Positions 23,616 through 31,687 of a DNA stretch of 64,000 nucleotides are shown here, piece by piece. Source of the DNA: Rhizobium cauense (GTDB lineage Bacteria > Pseudomonadota > Alphaproteobacteria > Rhizobiales > Rhizobiaceae); NCBI RefSeq assembly GCF_019511525.1, contig NZ_JAEUAT010000015.1, forward strand, positions 1 through 64,000, given 5' to 3'. A program made the translations under genes and the position numbers. Under the pieces are notes generated by a model, which saw nothing but the letters and a program-made list of their open reading frames with translations, ran no database searches and had not been told where the DNA came from. Numbering within the stretch: the stretch's first letter is position 1; each line of letters opens with the position of its first letter.

Positions 23616-24380
23616 CTAGCCGAGCAACCGTCGGGTCTCCGCAATTGTCGCGCTACTTCCTGACAGCGGCCGATATTCCAGCCCGATCGCACCGCGGTAG
23701 CCATTTGCAAAAAGCCAATCCACGCGCTTCTTCAGGTCGATATTGCCGCTGCCCGGCTCATTGCGTCCCGGATGATCGGCGATGTGAACGTGGAATACCC
23801 GATCGACATTCCCGCCAATCACAGCAGCCGTGTCTTCGCCCATGACGGCCGAGTGGTAGACGTCGTAGACGATGCCTATCTCCGGTCGGCCCGTCGCCTT
23901 CACGATCTCGATGCCGTCAATGGTCGAATGAAGAAAATAACCGACGTGGTCGATCAGCGTGTTAAGCGGCTCAAGACCGAGGCGAACCCCACTGCCCTCG
24001 AGAACTTCGCCAGCGGCAGTCAGGGTTTCGATCAGCGCCGCCCTCTGCTCTTCACGTGACTTGCCGGGAAGATCGTCCCCTGCCTGCGCAATGAGTGTAT
24101 GGGCGCCGAGGCGCCTAGCCGTTTCCATCGACCCTTTCAGGCCCTTCAGGAAAGCCTCCTTGTTGCCGATGTCAGTCAGCGGAATCATAGGCTCTGCCAC
24201 GAAGCTGCTAAGTTCAATGCCGGTTTCGGTCAGAGCCCATTCGATGCTGCCGATATCTTTGTTCGTCCATCTCCAGAATTCGACGGCCTCCACACCATGC
24301 TCGTGCGCAAGTCGGATCCTGTCGGCAAAGTTTTCGGCTTCGGCTGCGAACAACCATTCGATACAGGCTGAAAGTCTCAT
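23616..24380 (-). CDS. TIM-barrel isomerase, hydroxypyruvate isomerase-like
   Basis: The product has 254 residues of the xylose isomerase-like TIM-barrel family (AP endonuclease 2 superfamily). MRLSACIEWLF and HEHGVEAVEFWRW resemble Hyi; metal ligands are placed by GLEPLN (Glu), DVYHSAVMGED (Asp/His) and HVHIADHPGRNEPGSG, followed by GLEYRP (Glu). Hyi interconverts hydroxypyruvate and tartronate semialdehyde; other members act on ketoses or tetruloses. The start at 24380 is preceded by GAGGT; the frame runs further upstream to 24458 without support. Confidence 0.8.
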   Translation of the reverse strand: MRLSACIEWLFAAEAENFADRIRLAHEHGVEAVEFWRWTNKDIGSIEWALTETGIELSSFVAEPMIPLTDIGNKEAFLKGLKGSMETARRLGAHTLIAQAGDDLPGKSREEQRAALIETLTAAGEVLEGSGVRLGLEPLNTLIDHVGYFLHSTIDGIEIVKATGRPEIGIVYDVYHSAVMGEDTAAVIGGNVDRVFHVHIADHPGRNEPGSGNIDLKKRVDWLFANGYRGAIGLEYRPLSGSSATIAETRRLLG

Positions 24381-24472
24381 GGCGACCTCGTTGAATCGGG
24401 AGTTCTTTCGCCAACAATAGTCGAGCGGCTGCAACAGGCCTATTGCAAAAAAAACCATTCTTTCGTTTCGGA

Positions 24473-24549
24473 CTTGACCTCATATTCAGCATTGCTAACG
24501 TGAATGTGCGTATTAATCTCCCAACTCCGCCCGTCATTAATGACGGGCG
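24473..24549 (+). promoter_or_regulatory. Rhizobial-type promoter and leader palindrome of the lytic transglycosylase gene
   Basis: CTTGAC at 24473-24478 and TAACGT at 24496-24501 are separated by 17 bases, matching the rhizobial housekeeping consensus. Downstream, a perfect 22-base palindrome (24528-24549, half-site CGCCCGTCATT) lies in the predicted leader and is followed by TATCTTTT. It could act as an attenuator-like hairpin or an operator. Confidence 0.5.
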
Positions 24550-24586
24550 TATCTTTTCCGGGGCCAGGAATTGCGACAGAGGGACG

Positions 24587-25525
24587 ATGGCTGCGGTGGG
24601 CGTATCGTTTGATAAAGCAAGCTTGACAGCCTTGATTGCAGGCTTCCTGCTCGTGCTCCCCCAAACGGTCCTTTCACAGACGCCCGAGGCAACTTCGGAT
24701 CGCGTCTGCGTCTATTCGCGCGAAGTGCCGGGCTCCGAACCGCTTTGCATAACCCGCGAGACATATGGGCGCGATCTCTGCGTCGCGATTGACCACTTTG
24801 CCCGGGAGAATCGGCTGCCGCCGGAGTACTTCGCCCGGTTGATCTGGCGGGAAAGCCGTTTCCGTGCCGGCGCCGTCAGTCCCAAGGGAGCGCAAGGCAT
24901 TGCGCAGTTCATGCCTGGCACGGCCAGGCTGCGTGGGCTCAAGGACAGTTTCGACGTCCTTGAATCCCTGCAGGAATCGGCCCGGTATCTTGACGAATTA
25001 CGAGCGCGTTTCGGCAATCTTGGCCTTGCCGCAGCAGCTTACAATGCCGGCGAGCAAGGGCTGGCGACCTACCTCGACACCGGATCGCTGCCCTTCGAGA
25101 CACGCAGCTACGTGCTCGCGATTACCGCCAATTCGATCGAGCAATGGAAGAGCGACCCTCCCGACGATGCCGCGCAGTTTCTACGTCCGGACAAACCCTT
25201 CCTCGATGGCTGCGTTGAACTTGCTAGTACGCGACGCCTGACCGAAACCGCCTCGGTCCAGCAAGGACCGTGGGCGCCTTGGGGTGCGCAGGTTGCCGCG
25301 CACGGCAGCGATGCAGCTGCTCTTCGCCTGTTCACCGTCATCGCCCGCCAGCTTCCCGCGCCACTCGCGAGCGAAGAGCCGGTCATCGTGCGAATGCGCG
25401 ACCGCAGCTTCGGTTTCAGGCCGCGCTATGCGGCCCGCATCGGCCGGCAGACGCGCGCCGAAGCCGACAAGGTCTGTGTGACCATCCGCGCCACGGGAGC
25501 CGCCTGCACCGTCTACAGGAACTGA
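24587..25525 (+). CDS. Lytic transglycosylase (SLT domain), exported
   Basis: The product has 312 residues. The N-terminus contains a hydrophobic signal region (LTALIAGFLLVLPQTVLSQ). The SLT goose-type fold is visible from about residue 60: FARLIWRESRFRAGAVSPKGAQGIAQFMP with the catalytic Glu in WRES, then AAAAYNAGEQGL. The C-terminal about 80 residues have a possible second Cys-containing module of SPOR type (RIGRQTRAEADKVCVTIR...CTVYR). It cleaves peptidoglycan in the periplasm. The start at 24587 is chosen for GAGGG upstream and the signal peptide. Confidence 0.85.
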   Translation: MAAVGVSFDKASLTALIAGFLLVLPQTVLSQTPEATSDRVCVYSREVPGSEPLCITRETYGRDLCVAIDHFARENRLPPEYFARLIWRESRFRAGAVSPKGAQGIAQFMPGTARLRGLKDSFDVLESLQESARYLDELRARFGNLGLAAAAYNAGEQGLATYLDTGSLPFETRSYVLAITANSIEQWKSDPPDDAAQFLRPDKPFLDGCVELASTRRLTETASVQQGPWAPWGAQVAAHGSDAAALRLFTVIARQLPAPLASEEPVIVRMRDRSFGFRPRYAARIGRQTRAEADKVCVTIRATGAACTVYRN

Positions 25526-25582
25526 ACCGAGACGCTCCTGCCTATTTTAGGAGAGAGGATGAACATTGGCCTGACTTGCGCG

Positions 25583-25602
25583 TTTCCTCGTGCAGGAGGA
25601 AA
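25583..25602 (+). promoter_or_regulatory. Hairpin covering the ribosome binding site of the next small gene
   Basis: TTTCCTC (25583-25589) pairs perfectly with GAGGAAA (25596-25602), across a 6-base loop. The second arm contains most of the AGGAGG ribosome site of the ATG at 25608. A separate start with AGGAGAGAGG lies upstream at 25559 in another frame, so translation of that frame could open the hairpin. Confidence 0.4.
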
Positions 25603-25607
25603 GGGTC

Positions 25608-25790
25608 ATGCACAGCACCTCAAACAGACAAATCAGAAACCCAGGGCCACGCGGCAGCAACATCGTGAACCGTCGCGGGCGAAGCAGGGTCGATGCCGCC
25701 GAAGAGCGCAAGCTTATGAAACTCCTTGGACGACACACCGGCGAACAAGAAAAGCCAAATGATACCGGCCGGCCACCGAAACTTCGGTAA
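25608..25790 (+). CDS. Small basic hypothetical protein
   Basis: The product has 60 residues, rich in Arg and Lys (MHSTSNRQIRNPGPRGS, then NRRGRSRVDAAEERKLMKLLGRH). The ATG has AGGAGGAAAGG upstream. There is no signal peptide or recognised domain; the charge suggests nucleic-acid binding, which is only a guess. It may be independent of the transglycosylase gene 82 bases upstream. Confidence 0.45.
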   Translation: MHSTSNRQIRNPGPRGSNIVNRRGRSRVDAAEERKLMKLLGRHTGEQEKPNDTGRPPKLR

Positions 25791-25814
25791 CGTCATGTGC
25801 CGGCGTCGGCGGTT

Positions 25815-26066
25815 TCAATCCCATAGGAAATCCGGGCTGATATCCTGATACGTCAATTTCAGCGTTCCGTCGGGCTGCACAACGTACCTTTCGAATGTGC
25901 GATAACCCCATTTACCCAGAAACGTGTGCTTGACCACCGTTCCCGGGGGATAGGGCGAGTGCATGACGCGTCCGTACGTCAGGCTTCCTGGAATCGGCTG
26001 GAGCGGCGCTGCAGTCGTGCTGCAGGCGGTTAGCGCGATTGCAAGAAATACTGCAGCATATCGCAT
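25815..26066 (-). CDS. Small lipoprotein
   Basis: The product has 83 residues. MRYAAVFLAIALTACSTTA is a lipoprotein signal with the lipobox LTAC. The mature part (about 65 residues) contains PYPPGTVVKHTFLGKWGYRTFERYVVQPDGTLKLTYQD and has no recognised domain. The ATG at 26066 has GGGAAAGG upstream; a GTG at 26081 would add five residues. It is probably anchored to the outer membrane. Confidence 0.65.
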   Translation of the reverse strand: MRYAAVFLAIALTACSTTAAPLQPIPGSLTYGRVMHSPYPPGTVVKHTFLGKWGYRTFERYVVQPDGTLKLTYQDISPDFLWD

Positions 26067-26147
26067 GGCCACCTTTCCCACCTACGCTTGAATAGCTAGC
26101 CGCAAGATGCGGCCAGCTCATAGTCATGCCTACAAGTCGAACTGCGT

Positions 26148-26669
26148 TCAGCCCTGTGGCGTCAGCGTCATGGACGTTCCCGTTGCCGCTACGTTGAGAC
26201 CGAGCTGTCCGGTGACGCTCAACGTCTGCAACTGGACCGAACCGTTGGTGCCGCCCAGGAGGACATTGGCTCCGACACCTGCGACAAGCGTCGCCTCGGC
26301 CGATGCCCCCTGATAGAGACCGCCCAACGAGCCACGATGGTATCCAGTGGTAGGCGCAAACACAGCCCACACAATTCGTCCGCGCGTTGTAAATCCAACG
26401 TCGACGCCCAACTTGCGGATCGCACCAGTGTATCGATCCTGCGTCTCGCCACCCGAGGTCGGGCTGAACACGCAATCCACCGACTTTGCCGAACCGAGGA
26501 CGTAGCCAACGCCGCCGCCAACGTCGCACGTCAGGATCCCGATCTTGACGCCGTCCCGCAAGTCGGGCTCAGGTTGCTGGTAGGCGGCCACCAGATCGGC
26601 CGCCAAAACACCCGAGGCGAGAGTTTGCGAAAGGGCTGCGGCAGCAAGAACGGTTGCGATCTTCTTCAT
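26148..26669 (-). CDS. DUF992 family exported protein
   Basis: The product has 173 residues: signal peptide MKKIATVLAAAALSQTLASGVLAA, then the DUF992 pattern VKIGILTCDVGGGVGYVLGS, SVDCVFSP, YTGAIRKLGVDVGFTTRGRIVWAVFAP, GASAEATLVAGVGANVLLGG and LQTLSVTGQLGLNVA. The family is restricted to alphaproteobacteria and its function is unknown; two Cys probably form a disulfide in the periplasm. The second of two adjacent ATGs (26669) is preferred because AGGAG then lies six bases upstream. Confidence 0.85.
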   Translation of the reverse strand: MKKIATVLAAAALSQTLASGVLAADLVAAYQQPEPDLRDGVKIGILTCDVGGGVGYVLGSAKSVDCVFSPTSGGETQDRYTGAIRKLGVDVGFTTRGRIVWAVFAPTTGYHRGSLGGLYQGASAEATLVAGVGANVLLGGTNGSVQLQTLSVTGQLGLNVAATGTSMTLTPQG

Positions 26670-26906
26670 CATTTTCTCCTTGTATTGCGTGGAGATAGAT
26701 AGCGTATCGCCCCGATTTACCAACCCCGCTGACGCATGGCTGCCCTTCGGATACTGCAACCTCGAACGCCTATCTTGCAAGGCAACGCGACCACCGGAAA
26801 CTCAAAGCATCGCACGCGGAGGCCTTTCGCCGCCCATGGAACCTGGCCCTGCCCCAGCGCCACCAATGCGGCTCGGGAGGTTTGGACACGCCGCAAACTG
26901 CAAAGA
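26670..26906. other. Gene-free stretch upstream of the DUF992 gene
   Basis: Small frames exist on both strands but none has a ribosome site or protein-like composition. It probably holds the DUF992 promoter; no clear boxes were found. Confidence 0.3.
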
Positions 26907-26932
26907 AAAGCCCCGCGGTGTGGCGGGGCTTT
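26907..26932 (-). terminator. Intrinsic terminator for the 27030-27263 gene
   Basis: AAAGCCCCGC (26907-26916) pairs with GCGGGGCTTT (26923-26932) with a 6-base loop. On the minus strand it is followed by TTTTCTTTGC. It lies downstream of the minus-strand small gene ending at 27030. Confidence 0.7.
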
Positions 26933-27029
26933 CACTATCGTGACATCTCAAGAACAGCGTACCCAGAGTGGCACGACCTGATTGCAAAACGCCGCCGGTC
27001 GAGTTCTGTTCCCGACCGCCGTATAGACG

Positions 27030-27263
27030 CTATACCACTCGATGCGCAAACCCGCGCGCCGCGTCGATAAGCGCGCGCAGTTGCTTTTCGTCGTGGACCC
27101 CCTGACGATAAAACTCGATGATGATCGAGGCGATCCGCTCGGACTCGTCTGACGACGCTTCTATTCCCTGCTCATTGCGGACGTAATCAAGCACCCGATG
27201 ACAGAGCGACAGATCCTTGGAGTGCAACGGCTCATCACGGCGGTTGTAGCGTTTATGGGACAT
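27030..27263 (-). CDS. Small conserved-type hypothetical protein
   Basis: The product has 77 residues: MSHKRYNRRDEPLHSKDLSLCHRVLDYV, then SDESERIASIIIEFYRQGVHDEKQLRALI. It is soluble, helical and acidic/basic mixed. GGAGGGAGGAACC precedes the ATG and a terminator follows, so it is likely a real single-gene unit. No family is recognised. Confidence 0.65.
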   Translation of the reverse strand: MSHKRYNRRDEPLHSKDLSLCHRVLDYVRNEQGIEASSDESERIASIIIEFYRQGVHDEKQLRALIDAARGFAHRVV

Positions 27264-27560
27264 GCTGGTTCCTCCCTCCTTCGCAAGCAGAAAGGAGCCC
27301 CGCGATAAGCGAGGCGGGTGACAGGGTATTTGGAAAAGGCCAAGGCAGAGTGTACGGATCGCCTCGGAACTGTGATGAGAACGTCACATGGGCTTGTTGG
27401 TTCCGCGTCTCGCGTTGACTTTGCGAAGGAAACGGCGTGGCCCGAACGTTCCGGAAGACCTCGCTGTCCCCAACGTCGCGGAACCCGCAACACGCACGCC
27501 ATCAGCGCTTCAAGCACCGTATTGGCTATTCAGCGTATACCATTGTTTTCTTAAGGAATT
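27264..27560. other. Gene-free stretch between small gene and tRNA-Lys
   Basis: Short plus-strand frames (27318-27554) have no ribosome site. It probably holds the promoter of the 27030-27263 gene; nothing else is seen. Confidence 0.3.
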
Positions 27561-27636
<76 letters not shown>

Positions 27637-27760
27637 GTAACCGCCGTGTTGCGCGGTGTGAGGGGGCGTATAAACATGATCGTTCGGCTTGTCTAGCGCC
27701 TGCCTCAAAATTCTTTGGCGAATTGCGAAGTTTTTTGCGCATGGCTGAAATGCAATGAAA

Positions 27761-28672
27761 TCAAAGGTCCAGCGTTCCGCTTGCAATACGCACCGCCTGC
27801 CCGCCAATCCGGGCATTTGCGATCGCTCCGCCTTCGACATCCATGTGCAGGTGAATGAAGGAGGGCCGGCCCATCTCCACACCCTGCTCGATCATCACGT
27901 CGTGTCGCCCGTCCGTCAGGCGGTCGAAGTGATGGATGGCGCCGGAGAGCGCAGCGGCGGCTGAACCCGTGGCCGGATCCTCCACGATACCCATGCCACT
28001 CGCAAACATGCGCGCGTGGAACTTGGCGATGTGATTCACCCCGCCGCGACAGTAAATATACGCCGACGCGAGTGCGCCATCGACAAAGGGAACGGTCGCT
28101 TCCCACAGCTGCGGATCGAAATCCATTCGCTGCGCCGCGCCGATGTCGTGAATGGGAACCATCAGGAACGGCACGCCGGCGCTCCACAGTGACGGCACGT
28201 GATTCTCGAAGCCAATCTCAGTCGCCTTCAGCGACAAGGCGTTGGCGATTCCAAGCTTGTCGAGCGGCATCGTGATTTGCTGCGACTTCCGCGGCAGGTC
28301 GAACTCGGCGAAGCTCGCCTCGCCTTCCCGCAACCGAACCGCGCAACGCACCGGCCCGACATTCTCTTCCAGCACCGAAACGAGGTCGATGGTCGACTTG
28401 CCGTGCGCTCGCTCAGCCAGCGCGATCGCCGTGCCGACCGTCGGATGCCCGGCAAAAGGCAACTCACGACCTGGCGTGAAGATCCGAATCCGAGCCGTAT
28501 AGGCCGGATTGCCTGTGGGCTGAACGAAGACCGTTTCCGAGAGGTTCGTTTCCTTGGCGATCGCCTGCATGGCGTCATCGCTCAGGTCGTCACCGTCGAA
28601 GATGACGGCAAGCGGGTTACCGGCGAGCTTGCGGTCGGTAAACACGTCATAGACGCTGTAGCTGCGCGCCAC
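27761..28672 (-). CDS. PhzF family isomerase
   Basis: The product has 303 residues, with a GTG start at 28672 preceded by AAGGAGG. The two-lobe PhzF fold is recognised from YSVYDVFTDRKLAGNPLAV, the catalytic Glu46 in NLSETVF, PFAGHPTVGTA and EDPATGSAAAALSG. PhzF proteins are isomerases or epimerases; outside phenazine clusters the substrate is usually unknown, and no phenazine genes are present. It is the last gene of a three-gene operon with the NUDIX and EEP genes. An ATG upstream at 28768 lies inside the NUDIX gene and is not needed. Confidence 0.88.
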   Translation of the reverse strand: MARSYSVYDVFTDRKLAGNPLAVIFDGDDLSDDAMQAIAKETNLSETVFVQPTGNPAYTARIRIFTPGRELPFAGHPTVGTAIALAERAHGKSTIDLVSVLEENVGPVRCAVRLREGEASFAEFDLPRKSQQITMPLDKLGIANALSLKATEIGFENHVPSLWSAGVPFLMVPIHDIGAAQRMDFDPQLWEATVPFVDGALASAYIYCRGGVNHIAKFHARMFASGMGIVEDPATGSAAAALSGAIHHFDRLTDGRHDVMIEQGVEMGRPSFIHLHMDVEGGAIANARIGGQAVRIASGTLDL

Positions 28673-28737
28673 ATCGGCCTCCTTGTCTCGGTCCTCGTTT
28701 CGCCAACCTGCCCGACCGGACGAACGAGCGCAAGGCG

Positions 28738-29484
28738 TTAAGCGCCTCGCTTCTCTCCGAAGTACCAATCGATTACCGGGAGCATCGCAATATTGTAGGG
28801 CTGAGCCCGAGGATCGGCGGAACGTATGGCAACCGCCCCGGCAATTTCCTTGTCGTCGGCAACCAGCATGTGTGCGTGAATCCTGTCGATCATCTCGTCG
28901 GCGGTCATTTCAAAGCGGAAGAGACGGAGTACCGTTACGGTCCGCCGGACATGGCTGGCATAGTAGCGATCGCCCGGCTTGGCGTCGTTGAGATCGAGTC
29001 CTGTCTCCTCAAGCACTTCGCGACGCATATTGCCTTCGACGTCGCAGCGGCCAGCGGAGACATCTTCGGGCTCAAGCGAGCCTGCCGCAAAATAGACCTG
29101 CCCTGGATTGGCCGTGTGGCTTCCCATGCGGATCGCCACCAAAGCGTTATCGGCTGTTTCCAAAACAGGATAGGCAAACAGGTGGATGCCGCCCTGACGA
29201 TTGGCCTGCCGGCGCCACCACATGAATGTCGAGAATGGTATGACATGGCCTTCGGCAGCCAGTCCGCTGTCAGTCAGCGCCAGCCGCTTCTGAAACACCA
29301 TCCGACCATCGAAGAGCGCCGGGTTTGCGGCAGTTTCCTTTTCCCAGTTTTCCCGGATCGCGTCACGTTGCGAGAGATAAACGGGATGGTCACCCGACAG
29401 GACTTTCAGGTCCACGCCGGCAATCGGAAACACCGTCTGCTCGGGCGGCCAGCCGGCGAAATCCTCTGAGAAACAAACGCTCAT
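28738..29484 (-). CDS. NUDIX hydrolase
   Basis: The product has 248 residues. The NUDIX box is seen as GSLEPEDVSAGRCDVEGNMRREVLEETGLDL, with the metal-binding REVLEETG core kept although the first half (G-x5-E) is modified by extra residues. The N-terminal about 100 residues are an extra domain of unknown role. The start ATG overlaps the stop of the upstream EEP gene (ATGA). The family hydrolyses nucleoside diphosphates linked to other groups; the substrate here is not predictable. Confidence 0.85.
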   Translation of the reverse strand: MSVCFSEDFAGWPPEQTVFPIAGVDLKVLSGDHPVYLSQRDAIRENWEKETAANPALFDGRMVFQKRLALTDSGLAAEGHVIPFSTFMWWRRQANRQGGIHLFAYPVLETADNALVAIRMGSHTANPGQVYFAAGSLEPEDVSAGRCDVEGNMRREVLEETGLDLNDAKPGDRYYASHVRRTVTVLRLFRFEMTADEMIDRIHAHMLVADDKEIAGAVAIRSADPRAQPYNIAMLPVIDWYFGEKRGA

Positions 29485-30590
29485 ATCAAATCCATTGTCA
29501 TGACGACGGGGCAATGGTCGGAGGCCTTCGGTCTATCCCAGCCGGTGCGGGGATAGCGTTCGACCTCCTGGCCAGGCGGGAAAACCGTGCGATAAGGCTG
29601 TCCTTGCCGGACGATCTCCGGCAGCCGGTCGGCATTCGTGCGGCTGAGGGCGGCCGAAAGCCAGATATAGTCGAGCTGACACAGCCACTGCTCTTGCGGG
29701 CCGCGGGCGTGATAGAGCGTCCAGCGATCGAGCGGATCACGACGGCGAACGACGTTCTCCGCAAAACCATCATGGCTGAAGACGTCGAGTGCACTGAGGC
29801 TTTCGTCCCGATGCTCGAACCGGTATCCCGTCCGGCGACGCCCGATAACATCGACGCGCTCCTGATAGTCGTTCATATCCCCACATATGACGAACCGCTT
29901 GTCGTCCACGTGGCCGTTGAAACGTTCCTCAATGATGCGGCGTACAGCCAATGCTTCGGCGCGCCGCACGGGCATCGTACCGAGCCTGCTGTCGACGCCT
30001 TCCGTGCGCGGCCCGTCCATCGACTTGAAATGGACCACATAGAGCGACAGCGGAACGCCACCGATCTCAAGATCGAGCTCCAGGCAATCGCGCTTGAAGA
30101 TCTTGTCATCGATGCGGTTGGTAACCTCCAGCTGATCGTCGAAAAGGTCAAGATCACGATAGGTGAGCATCGCATGGCTCTTGATATGCTTGACCTCGAT
30201 CTTCTGCCCATCACGCGTCTCTTCCCGCATAAGGACCGCAACATCGATCCCGCGGCTGTCATTGCCCTCGACGAGATATTTTTGCCGGTAGCCATTGCCA
30301 ACCATCCGGAACAGGTAGCCGTATTCGAAGGCCTGCAGCGCCTCCATGTTGTCGACCTCTTGCAGGCAGAGAATGTCGGCATCGGCATCCGCGATCGCCA
30401 GCGCCGTCATCTGTCGGGTATCGTCGGTCGAGGCAATCACGCGCGCCTGCTCGAGCTGTTGATAAACGCCTTCGTTGCGCACCTCGAAAAGCTTGATCAC
30501 GCGGTCCTGGCGCAGTTGATTGCGGAAACCGGTAAAGTCGAAACGCGTCATGAGGTTTTCGACGTTGAAGGTGGCAATGCGAAGCGACAT
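29481..30590 (-). CDS. Endonuclease/exonuclease/phosphatase family protein
   Basis: The product has 369 residues of the EEP (DNase I-like) fold: MSLRIATFNVENLMTRF with metal Asn, DADILCLQEVDN with catalytic Glu, FVICGDMNDYQERVD (Asp/Asn) and C-terminal ASDHCPVVMTM (His). There is no signal peptide, so it is cytosolic. It is the first gene of the EEP/NUDIX/PhzF operon. It could act on nucleic acids, phosphoinositides or other phosphoesters; the sequence does not decide. Confidence 0.88.
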   Translation of the reverse strand: MSLRIATFNVENLMTRFDFTGFRNQLRQDRVIKLFEVRNEGVYQQLEQARVIASTDDTRQMTALAIADADADILCLQEVDNMEALQAFEYGYLFRMVGNGYRQKYLVEGNDSRGIDVAVLMREETRDGQKIEVKHIKSHAMLTYRDLDLFDDQLEVTNRIDDKIFKRDCLELDLEIGGVPLSLYVVHFKSMDGPRTEGVDSRLGTMPVRRAEALAVRRIIEERFNGHVDDKRFVICGDMNDYQERVDVIGRRRTGYRFEHRDESLSALDVFSHDGFAENVVRRRDPLDRWTLYHARGPQEQWLCQLDYIWLSAALSRTNADRLPEIVRQGQPYRTVFPPGQEVERYPRTGWDRPKASDHCPVVMTMDLI

Positions 30591-30658
30591 CGGGCATTTC
30601 CAGTTGGCATCGCGCCATTAGTAGTAGCTAAGTCTCGCTTCGCAAAGACGTTTCGACA

Positions 30659-31687
30659 TCACAGCCGCCAGGCGGCGCGCACAACGGCCCGCACGTTGTC
30701 ACCCACTTCGAGGCGCTCCCGGCTGAAAGCCCTAAGCGCCTGCCCGTCAGCAAGCACCAGCCTCACCGCATAGCGCTCGCCTTCATAGAGGATGGATTCG
30801 ACGCGGGCAGCAATGCCCTCCCCCGATATCAGGACATCCTCCTGCCGAACCAGTATGTCCGCCTTCAGCCGGTGGTTTGCCTCGCTGGAGAACGACCGTT
30901 CGAGCATGCTCCAGTCGAACTGCCTGATGTCACCGGCCGGGGATGGAAGCGAAAGGATCGCGCCGCGACCAATCAGACCGCCGACCAGACGCCCCTCCGG
31001 TCGGGCGTAGATTTCCGCCGGCGGTGCGGCCTGCAGCAGGCGGCCCTCGGACATGACGGCAACATCGGTTGCCAGCGCCATCGCCTCGCTCTGATCATGC
31101 GTGACGTAGATCATCGTAGCACCAGAACGCTGATGGAACTCGCGAAACGTCTCCTCCATCTCCTGCTTCAAATGTCGGTCGAGGTTGGCAAGCGGCTCAT
31201 CGAGCAGCACGACGTCGGGTGACGAGACAAGGCAGCGCGCCAACGCCACGCGCTGTCGCTGGCCACCCGAAAGATCGGCGGGGCGGCGCTCGGCGTGATC
31301 GGCAAGCCTTACCGTTGCCAGCGCCTCACGAACCTTCTGCTTGTAAGCCTCGCCGGAGATACCACGCACCTTCAAGGGATAGCCGACATTGTCGGCAACA
31401 CTCATATGCGGCCAAAGCGCATAGGATTGGAACACCATCGCCATATTGCGCCGTTCCGGCGGCAGCGAACGGGATGCGTCGGCAAGCAGTCGCTCTCCGA
31501 GATGGATGGAACCGTCCGTCGGCGCCTCGAAACCGGCGATCATGCGCAGCACCGTGGTCTTACCGCAACCGGATGGTCCGAGCAGTGCCAGGAAGCCGCC
31601 GTGCCGCACCCTCAGGGAAAAATCGGCAACCGCCGCGCGGCCGGTGCCGAAATCCTTGGCGAGGTGATTGAGGATCAGTTCCGCCAT
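30659..31687 (-). CDS. ABC transporter ATPase (FbpC/PotA/PhnT-like)
   Basis: The product has 342 residues. Walker A is GPSGCGKTT, signature DLSGGQRQRVALARCL, Walker B VVLLDEPLANLD, H-loop VTHDQSEAMAL, with a TOBE domain at the C-terminus (LKADILVRQEDVLI). The start at 31687 overlaps the permease gene by 13 bases; the longer frame to 31852 is spurious. It belongs to the iron(III)/2-aminoethylphosphonate/putrescine class and energises the adjacent fused permease. Confidence 0.9.
   Translation of the reverse strand: MAELILNHLAKDFGTGRAAVADFSLRVRHGGFLALLGPSGCGKTTVLRMIAGFEAPTDGSIHLGERLLADASRSLPPERRNMAMVFQSYALWPHMSVADNVGYPLKVRGISGEAYKQKVREALATVRLADHAERRPADLSGGQRQRVALARCLVSSPDVVLLDEPLANLDRHLKQEMEETFREFHQRSGATMIYVTHDQSEAMALATDVAVMSEGRLLQAAPPAEIYARPEGRLVGGLIGRGAILSLPSPAGDIRQFDWSMLERSFSSEANHRLKADILVRQEDVLISGEGIAARVESILYEGERYAVRLVLADGQALRAFSRERLEVGDNVRAVVRAAWRL

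Noticed and set aside
29325..30773. Plus-strand frame of 482 codons
   Set aside because: It is the shadow of the minus-strand EEP-family gene, which has all catalytic motifs.
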